Assembly (NCBI GenBank): GCA_033439295.1
Contig: JAVTLE010000014.1
Coordinates: 1,860,001 to 1,924,000, forward strand
Direction: 5' to 3'
DNA: 64,000 bases
Origin: Deuterostichococcus epilithicus
Taxonomy: Eukaryota; Chlorophyta; Trebouxiophyceae; Prasiolales; Stichococcaceae
The notes under the pieces: generated by a model
What the model was told of the DNA's origin: nothing
What the model saw: the letters and a program-made list of their open reading frames with translations, nothing else
The model's database searches: none
Translations under genes and position numbers: made by a program
Shown here: positions 56,386 to 64,000 of the stretch, piece by piece
Position numbering within the stretch: position 1 is the first letter of the stretch
How the letters are laid out: the number at the start of each line of letters is the position of its first letter

Positions 56386-59300
56386 TCAGAGCACGCCCTC
56401 AAAGACCCTCACTGCATGGTCCTCGCTGCACGTCGCGAGCTGCACGCGGCCCGCCTGCTGCCTCCAGCACATCCGTCGCACCGGCGCCGCGTGGGCATCG
56501 AAGCGTGAGGCGGTCCACACGCAGCTGGCCGACACTGTGGCAGCACCGCCAGCTCCAGAGCTGTCTGCCTGCTCCACCTTCCAGATGTGCAGTGCTCCGT
56601 CTTCCAAGCCCACCGCCAGATGCGATGTCGCTGCATCGGCGGTGCCGCTGCCGGTGCCGAGGCTGGGCGCGAATGCGATGCTCGTGACCGCGGCCGGCAA
56701 CGGGATCGTCATGCAGGGCTTCTGCGGGGGGCCTGCATCGCAGCAGGGTGCGCATCAGAAGGTCCGCTCCAGCAGCAGATTGGGCGCAAGGACCGCCCGC
56801 AAAGCTCAACGACTGCTCATCTCGCAGACACCAGCCCTGGCTGAGCCGTTGGTTCAGCTCGAACCTGAGGGGGTCATGGCCCACAGCTTGACGGAGCAGT
56901 CGCGGGAGGCGGTGGCAAACAGTTTGTCAGACGGCGCCCAGGCCACGCCGAGCACCATGCGCTGGTGTGCCCGCGCCACCTTGGCCAGCAGCCCAAACGG
57001 CGCATTGCCTGCAGGAGACAAACGTGTTCTGGGAGTGACGGCTGCTTGTTGGGAGGTATACTTGTGTATTTTGTATGCCAGGCGACAGAACACGGCAGTT
57101 GATGACATTCGCTATTGATGTGCACCGCCTGTTGCTACAAGGGCTCGTGCCACAGATGCAGAAATGTGTGCACTGCAGAGTACATGCCCAACAGAGTTCG
57201 GGACGGATGATCTTTTGCTCCAGACGACATTGGGCATCAAGGACACGTCGCCAAACCATGCGAACCTGAGGAAACATCACCGTCGCGCCGCCGGAACAGG
57301 GCGAAGCTGCGGTCGCGGGAACCGGACAATAGGTGGCGGCCGTCGTGCGAGAAGGCCAGCTGCGTCACCGAGAGCGTGTGCGCTGCCAGCCGCCCCCGGC
57401 ACGCCCAGCTCTGCGCAGGCTCACCATCCTGAGAGCTGGCCCTCAGATGGCATCGAAGCATTTCCTGGCACTCAGGTATGACATTGGCAGCCCCGGCAAC
57501 ACACTCCGTGTCCAATGACCAACGTGAGGTGCTGCACGACAGAAGGGCCGCTGTTCACAGAGCACAGTCGGTGCTTGTGGAACAGCATGATCTCCGGACC
57601 GCTGGGCCGCCTGTTGGGAGCCACCTGCAAGCCTTCCAAAAGGCTGCAAGGCTCCAGTGAGCACATGCCTGAGTGTCCCACAGCCAGATGTCCGCCAGGT
57701 CAGCGGTCTTGGACTCGGCGGCGGACGCCAACAACGGCCCGCAGGCGGCCAGCGCCTGCACGTTGTTGCCGTGCCCGAACAGCTTGCGGATCTCCGGCCA
57801 CAGGGTGTTCTGGCACAGGTGCTCCTCCAGGGGCGGCTCTGCAAAGGGCATAAGTTGTCCTCCCTGACGGCCCCGCTGGCAACGGTGGAACTGTTTCAAC
57901 ACAGGCGATTTCAGCCAGCTTGAACAGCTTTGCAACGTGTGCAAGGGCAGGCAGCCGCGCGGGGTGGTGCTCACACGGCTGCGGCAACGTCTGCGCTCAC
58001 AGGCGGGGCGAAGGTGAAGCCGGCACCTCATGACATTAACGTGCACCTGCGCAGGCTGAAGGCGCCGGGTTCGGGGCCAGGTCTGAGCCGCTGGAGTAGC
58101 CGAAGGCCGAGCCGCCGCCGTCGCCCACCGCTGGCTGGTCGTCATCAGCATGCACCGCCTTCTGCGACAGCCCCAGCGCCGCGACGGCGCCGCCCAGAGC
58201 GCGCACCTCCTGCGGCCGCAGGCAAGCATGCGAGGCGTCGGCAAGCTGAGCAGGCAGCGGTCCTAGGCGGTGGCGCCTCGCCCCTTTACAGCGCCTGCGT
58301 CACCCTCTGTCACGCTGCGACCCAGCACGTTGCTGGCAGCAGTGACTGCGCAGCGCACCAGGCGAGAGACCCACCTGGACACTGCCATCTGCCTCCTGGG
58401 GCCGCCGCCCACATAGGAGGTGCTGCGTGTCGAAGAACACCTGCGGCGCCGCCATTACGCGCACCACCTTCTCCTCGGATGCGCCCGCATATGCATCGCG
58501 CCCCGGCAGCACCGCGACCGCGGCAAAGTCGTGCCCGTGCACCTGTGCGCGGAACCGCCTGATTGTCAAACCTTCTGGCACAGCGCTGCGGCGCCACAAT
58601 GCGAGCCGCGGAGGCGAGTGCTGGCCAGCCAGCGCTGCGTGCAGCGCAAACTCCCAGGATGCGTTCGTGCTGTCTTTAAGCGATCGGACTCGGCGCAGGG
58701 ATCTCATGGTTCCCGAGTTTTGACAGGATGATGATGCATCCATGCTGTACCAATGCAGCCGACTTGGCGGCAGCGCGTCACTCGTGTGCGCACCTGCGGG
58801 CGGGCGACCTCGCACCAGCCGCCGCTCGGCAGGCCGGAAAACACACGCGCCGTCTGGTCGTGCGCCGCCGTCAGCAGCACGCTGTCGCCCCAGCCCCAGC
58901 GCATGTCCACCACGGCGCCGTAGTGCCCGCCCCCAGCGTGCTGCGGCACCCAGTGCGTATCGCCGCCACTGCCGCCGCCGCCGGCAGTGCCGCTCCAGCT
59001 CTGACCGCTGGTTGCGCCGTTCGGACCATGTTCAGGCGGAGCACTGTCGTGGACGCCGCCGCCGCCCGAGCGCCGCCACATGTGCAGTGCTCCGGTGTAG
59101 CCGTTGGCCACGATGGCGCGGCCCCCGTCGGCGGGCGAGAAGCGGCCGCTGTAATAGCCCAGGTGCGAGGCGCCCGCGTCGCCGACGCTCTCCTCGCTCA
59201 TCCACAGCCCTGCGCGCAGCAGCCGCCACGACTGCAAGGTCGCTGCACTTCCTGCAAGTCTGACTCCACAACCTGAACACGAACGAGCGGTGAGGCCTTC

Positions 59301-61314
59301 TGGTAAAACACACCATGACGGGGCAAACTGACTGCATGTCCCGAGACGCGACCACGGTGCCATGCGCCATGGCGGATGGGGCATGCTGTGGCGAGCAAAC
59401 CCACCCGTCGCGGCGTCAGGCCGCCACAGCATCATTGTGCGGTCCATCGACGCCGACAGCAGACAGGGCGGCGCGGCCGGCCGGGCCCCTGCCGCCAGGG
59501 TCTCTGACGAGGAGCTCGGCTGCCCTGCTGCCGGCGTCGGCGGCGGCTGCCACGCCACGGCGTGCACCCAATCCTCGTGGCCGATGAGCACCGACTCCAG
59601 CAGCGCCGTGAGGCGCACGCCGTCAGCCATGAAGCGCGGCTTGGGAGCATATCTGCGCCCAAACAGAGGCCCGGATCAGGATCCGGACGTGACGGTGGAG
59701 GCTGCAAGCATGCAGCCTCAGTATACTGCAGTATGCTGGATCGCTCTTGGCAGCCCGTTCTTGTCCAGGTTGCAAGCTGCAGAAATTATCAAAGCTTCCG
59801 CCAGGCGTGCGGATGAATCGCCTGGAGATAACGCTCGGCAGCATCGTCTGCTCGGCATCGATGCGGGTGCCGGCGGCCGCAGCTGCCAAGTCTGCCACCT
59901 CCTCCGGCACGACCGCCCAGATCCGGATGTTTTTGTCCTGCGACGCCGATGCCAGGAGCAGCCGCCCTGCAGCCGAGAGCATCAGCACCGTGACGAAAAT
60001 CTGGGCCCTTGCATCTTGCTGCGCATGAGGCGCTCGGTCGACTCCGGCTTCCATTACCTCTGTCAAACACACACCATCGGGTCCTGTCGTTACCAGCTCA
60101 GCAGGATCACAGCTGTGGGACTAGGCTGGATTCAAGGGCCGGGTGTGAGACCCACCTGTGGGATCACTGGCGTCCGGCGACCGGAAGGTCACTGAGCGCA
60201 CCCAGTCCTGATGGCCCGCAAGCTTGCTGACCTGGCGAAACTCGCCGGCGCCAGGTTCGCACAGCAGCAGGCGCACGCAGCCGTCCACGCCGCCACAGGC
60301 CAGCAGCAGCCTGCGGCATTGAAAGGTGAAGCAACGTTCGCACGGAGGCGCGGTGCGAAGGTGACTCACGCGATTGCACCGGGTACTCACGTTCAGGTTT
60401 GGGGTTGCAGCCTTCACAAAACCGCAAACTCTTGTCAACTTACACACCACTTGAACTCGGTGCACACCACTCGTAGCTGTACTCTCATGGTGCACCAGCA
60501 TGCATGCCTCACCAGCCTGGCGCGTGGGGCAGCTGCACGACATCCGCACACAGCTGCAGCTGGATGCCAAAGCTGAGCTTCTGGCGCAGCTTCCAGGCCG
60601 CGCTCTGCTCCGTGCCGCAGTGCCACACGCAAATGCGGCCATCGCCGGCGCTGCTGAGCAGCAGCGCGCTGAGATCCGTCAGCTGCTGCGCCGCCAGGCT
60701 GGTGATCGGGCCCTCGTGATCCTGCGTGACCACCGGTCGTCCTCCAAAACCTCACATGGGGCGCACCAACAGACAACTGGGTATCATGCAAGCACCGCAA
60801 CACATGAGACGCACATCATGCAGGTGCCCACCTGCAGGCGCGCGATGATCTGCCATGGCTCGTTCGTGTTGTGCAGCTGCACGCGCCACACGATGACTGT
60901 CTGGTCCGCTGCACCGGTGGCGAGCGTCAGGTTGCCGTCGGCCCCTGCACGCAGGAGTGCTCGAGTGCCAAAAATTCGTGGAGACAATCTCGCACAGACG
61001 CAGAACATTTCGAAGACTCACCCTGTCCCGGAAGCCACCTCAGGCAGTTGACCCTGCCCTTGTGACCGCGGAGGCTTGCGCAGACAGCGGCAGCCTGCAG
61101 TGCAGAGCAAATCGGTGTCGGCCTCAGTTGGCTCTGCGTGGTGGCGCGTGAGCGGGCGCGTGGTCAAAGAGAGCTGCACCTCTGAATCGTAGACGATGGC
61201 CTGATTGTGAGCGCCATAGGCTATAAGGCCGTGTGCACCCCAGTCCAGACACTCTGCCACCTGGTTGCACCCCACGCTCAAGTGCTTCAGCTGCATCACC
61301 GCCGGCCCAGTCAT
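56386..61314 (-). CDS. ELP2: Elongator complex subunit ELP2 (WD40 repeat)
   Basis: Starts MTGPAVMQLKHLSVGCNQVA ECLDWGAHGLIAYGAHN, matching the ELP2 N-terminus. Many WD40 blades follow: ASLRGHKGRVNCLRWLPGQ, DGNLTLATGAADQTVIVWRV, KLAGHQDWVRSVTF, LLLASASQDKNIRIWAVVPE, LIGHEDWVHAVAWQ, LLSASMDRTMMLW, DSVLLTAAHDQTARVF, the ELP2-specific QNTLWPEIRKLFGHGNNVQA, DGRHLLSGSRDRSFALFRR and KLFATASRDCSVKLW. The stop is at 56386-56388. ELP2 is a two-propeller scaffold subunit of Elongator, which makes the cm5-type modification on wobble uridines of tRNAs and so affects translation. About 13-14 exons. Glycine-rich insertions, such as near 59.0 kb (GTAGGGGSGGDTHW), lengthen loops between blades. The gene is divergent from the methyltransferase with about 225 bases between starts. 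Confidence 0.93.
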
Positions 61315-61539
61315 GTCGACGTTTGCGTGTCTGTACTTGCAATCACGGCCGGTTGCTGCGGCCAGTGCGATCTCTGAAATGCATGCGATCTCAGATGCCA
61401 GCTGGACTGCGACGCATGACCGAGGTGCAGCACTTGTTGCTTTCACTTACGACGGTAATCGATCTGTCGCGCCATTCGAGATGTCGTTGGTCTTGTGATA
61501 ATTGCCGGGGCGGCCGATGATGTGCTCGGCAGCCCGAGC
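61315..61539. promoter_or_regulatory. compact bidirectional promoter region, ELP2 / methyltransferase
   Basis: Only 225 bases separate the start codons of ELP2 (-) and the methyltransferase (+). Both 5' UTRs and core promoters must fit here or overlap. No TATA box is seen. Confidence 0.5.
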
Positions 61540-62878
61540 ATGTCAGCCCATGATGAGTCTGAGTCAGAGTCAGATAGTTCTGACAGCATGTGGGTGCGGC
61601 GGCTCACCTTCGGGGCCAACAACAAGATCCAAATCAAGGTAGAGGAGGAATGGGGAGCGGGAATCGGTGAGTTGGTGCCTTCATAGCATTCGAGTGACGC
61701 ATGCGGTCGGCGGCTCAAACCACACATCACAGGACCACTTGGCCATCGCACTCTGAGCGACATGAAACATGTTTTATTCAGGAGGTACACTGTGGGAGGG
61801 TGCCGTGCTGATGGCGCGGTGGATGAGGTATGCTGAATGAGAAAAAGAAGGCAACTCGCACAGTGGTGGCACACGGCCTGCACGTGACTCATCCATGGCT
61901 GAAGCGTCTTGCACTGTGCAGCTGTGAGAAGACCTTCGACAATCAACGTTGGCGAGGTGCCCGGTGCATCGAGCTCGGCGCTGGTGCAACTGGCATTCCT
62001 GGCATTGTGGCGGCGCATCTGGCATGTTTTCGTGAGGTGACAAAATGTCTTTTCAGCAAGCCCCTTCCTTGATGGATGTTTGCACTGCAAGGATGATCTG
62101 TGGTGTGGACATGCTGCTGCATTCTGAAAGCACAATTTGCCATAGGTCGTGATCACTGACATCGACGAGTGCATGGAACGGCTGCGGGACAATGTTGCCG
62201 CCAGCCTACCGCCAACGGCGCACATGGTCGAGGAGGCAGCAGCGAAGCCGGAGTCAACGGAGGGCCCAAATGGAGACGTGACCAGGTGCAACGGCGCACC
62301 AAACAGAGGCTGGGACGGACGCACTGCCGTGCGGACGTGCGAGATGGACTGGCGACGGGCAGCTGACCACCTGCGACCGCCTTATGAGGTCGTTCTGGTC
62401 GCCGATGTGGTGCGCATCCCGCCTCGAGCTGGCTGCCGGTTCTTGGTGACATGTAAATGTCTCAGCACACGTTCAGCACTAATTCACATATCTTCAGCCG
62501 TGACAAGCCATCAGCTACCTGAAAGCAGGCCATGTGCTCCTCATGTTGCAACTATTACAATCTTGGCCGTACAACCTGCTTCCTCATGGCGCTATTCTGG
62601 GCGTAACACGGTAAGGACTTTGTTGCCGGATGTGATGCACTCCTGCATTGCAGCTGTACGCCGAGGAGCTGGTGGATCCGCTGCTCTCCACGCTGCGCAG
62701 CTTTTCGACGCCGCAGTCGCTGGTGGCGATTGCCATCTACGTCCGCAGCGAGGTGACGTCGGCGTTGTTCTGGAAGCGCCTGCCGGCATTCTTCTCCAGC
62801 TTCGAAAAGGTGCCGGAGGAGCGTTTCGGCTCGCCGCCGCAGGCGGACGACATCGGTATATTTGTGCTGCATCATTGA
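61540..62878 (+). CDS. METTL21-type SAM-dependent protein methyltransferase
   Basis: Five exons (61540-61666, 61782-61827, 61922-62036, 62146-62409, 62654-62878) join in phase to 258 residues. The start MSAHDESESESDSSDSMW is acidic; then LTFGANNKIQIKVEEEWGAG IGGTLWEGAVLMARWM, typical of family-16 lysine methyltransferases (GxxxWEGAVxLA). Motif I is CIELGAGATGIPGIVAA, followed by EVVITDIDECMERLRDNV (motif II), the MDW and YEVVLVADV post-I motif, and LYAEELVDPLLSTLRSF. The C-terminal part has YVRSEVTSALFWKRL. These enzymes methylate lysines on chaperones, elongation factors or similar proteins; which one cannot be told. The diagnostic D/ExxY-like motif appears as DVLYAEE. All introns are GT-AG. 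TGTAA lies at 63024. Confidence 0.9.
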
Positions 62879-63240
62879 CGCCTCGTGATGGCCCTTGAGA
62901 CTGATGACTTGCACTGCTGTGACTCCTGCTGTTGTGACCGCCACTGACCGGGCTTTCAGTACAGAACACCGTGAAAAGTTCAGACCATTGTTGGTAATTG
63001 TCATCAAAGTTGGTATTGCTCCTTGTAAATGGTTTTTGCCCCCGTTCAGCTCAGGTACTGCCTTGTACGACAACTGTGGCCAGTCTTGTGGAGCATCAAG
63101 TTGATATCGTTCTGTACCCACTCTACATTCGTGTTTGCGAACGACAAGACAATTTGCCGTGTCTCAGGCAAGGCCGGGAATTGCACGCTGCAAATCGCCG
63201 CCACACATCCGCCAGTGCTTGTGAGCAAGTGCCTCCCAAC
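62879..63240. other. intergenic region, methyltransferase to the last gene
   Basis: The first part is the methyltransferase 3' UTR. A 71-codon frame at 63029-63244 overlaps the next start; it has no recognised domain and is treated as chance or an upstream ORF. Confidence 0.4.
63024..63028 (+). promoter_or_regulatory. candidate TGTAA polyadenylation signal of the methyltransferase gene
   Basis: TGTAA lies 146 bases after the stop at 62878, a normal 3' UTR length for green algae. Confidence 0.45.
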
Positions 63241-64000
63241 ATGAGCGGCAACGCCCAGCAGCAACGCGGCCAGAGAAAGGTGAGTATGTCTGATGCATCC
63301 TGGTAGCGCCTGGCGTGTCTTGCCGAGCGTGTATCATAGTTGACAGTTGCAAGCAATAAGCCGACCCCCTTTCGTGTTTGCCTTAGTCGCCCTTCATCGG
63401 GCGGAGGACGTCGCTGGTGGAAGATGGCAGCCCACTGCTGTACCCTCGATACACGCATGTCTCTGAGATCCTGCTGGTGAGCCAGAAGCGCATGATGCAT
63501 GTTACGGTGCACTGATGCACCTGCACAATCACAACGAGGCTCAGATTGCCGGGCTTTAAGGCTTAATCTGAATTTGCTGTTCACAGGACAAGAGCCAGGC
63601 CGCAAAGCAGGCCGCCCAGGCCCCAGCAGCATTACCCAAGCCATTTGTTGCGCGCCCGACGGCTGCGGCGCAACAGAGCGGTGCTGGCGACGGCGGCCAG
63701 CGGCCAAACGCGCAGGAGGCGCTGCTCGCTCGGGTTAGCGCCGCGCAGCGCGCCAGCGAGCAGGCACAGCAGTCGCCGGCACCGGCGGCGCTGACCGCAT
63801 CCGCACTGTCGACACCGCAGACGGAGGCGAACGGCGAGACGCCAAAGCGCAAGCCGAAAAGGGAGAAGAAAAAGAAGCGGGAGGCGGACGCTGCCGCGGC
63901 GGCTGGCGCTACTCCAGCTGTCGAAGAGCAGCAGCAGCAGAAGAAAAAGGCCAAAAAGGCCAAGCCGGCGCCGCCGAACGGCTCCAAACAGACCTCGGGT
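63241..64000 (+). CDS. lysine-rich, probably disordered protein (5' part only)
   Basis: Exon 1 at ATG 63241 reads MSGNAQQQRGQRK and ends in a GTGAGT donor. Exon 2 reads SPFIGRRTSLVEDGSPLLYP RYTHVSEILL (about 63389-63477). A long exon from about 63588 runs to the window edge: DKSQAAKQAAQAPAALPKPF, then Ala/Gln-rich sequence, then KRKPKREKKKKREAD and KKKAKKAKPAPP. No family is recognised. The basic Lys/Ala-rich region suggests a nuclear or nucleolar, RNA-associated protein; that is inference from composition. The 3' end lies outside the window. Confidence 0.6.

Noticed and set aside
1-64000. Mobile elements, viral fossils, CRISPR arrays, tRNA/rRNA genes
   Set aside because: I found no transposase, reverse transcriptase, integrase or capsid motifs, no long terminal or regularly spaced repeats, and no tRNA box pattern I could support by eye.

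Overview
This window is nuclear DNA of a green alga. GC is moderate to high, genes are intron-rich with short introns, exons end in G|GT..CAG, and the proteins are of plant/algal type: a plastid ATP/ADP translocase, a plant-style N-myristoylated SnRK1 beta subunit, and a plant-like LON-domain protein. A trebouxiophyte (Coccomyxa/Chlorella/Myrmecia-like) is the best guess; this is inferred from gene style, not from a marker gene. Five introns appear to use GC-AG instead of GT-AG ends, and several genes put the start codon in a very small first coding exon. All gene models were built by eye from splice phase and family conservation, so outer ends and some small exons are uncertain.

Layout. 1-2.3 kb: a possible tail of an upstream gene, then Kish/TMEM167 (+). 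2.3-11.5 kb: a long minus-strand gene with several membrane segments, a class-3 lipase domain and a charged C-terminal extension. 12-13 kb: mitochondrial complex III subunit QCR7 (+). 13.5-15.2 kb: LON-substrate-binding-domain protein (-). 16-20.3 kb: plastid nucleotide (ATP/ADP) translocase NTT (+). 20.8-29.2 kb: SPO22/ZIP4-type meiotic TPR protein (+). 29.7-34 kb: replication licensing factor CDT1 (+). 35-37.2 kb: SnRK1/AMPK beta subunit (-). 37.9-39.9 kb: prohibitin-2 (+). 40.3-42.2 kb: a secreted cysteine-containing protein of unknown family (+). 42.3-43.5 kb: transcription coactivator MBF1 (+). 43.7-49.2 kb: SCYL2-like pseudokinase (-). 50.2-52.8 kb: tandem CCCH zinc-finger protein (+). 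53.3-54.5 kb: CCHC zinc-knuckle/WW protein (-). 55.3-56.1 kb: small single-pass membrane protein (+). 56.4-61.3 kb: Elongator subunit ELP2 (-). 61.5-62.9 kb: METTL21-type methyltransferase (+). 63.2 kb to the edge: start of a lysine-rich protein (+).

This is ordinary housekeeping euchromatin with alternating strands. I saw no transposon, viral fossil, CRISPR array, tRNA or rRNA. Many neighbours are divergent pairs that share short upstream regions. The genes do not form one pathway. The themes are membrane traffic (Kish, SCYL2), organelle energy (QCR7, NTT, PHB2), energy sensing (SnRK1 beta), replication and meiosis (CDT1, ZIP4) and RNA/translation (CCCH, WW/CCHC, ELP2). The most unusual items are the membrane lipase architecture, a meiotic crossover gene with a duplicated exon segment and an apparent frame break, the orphan secreted protein, and the GC-AG introns.
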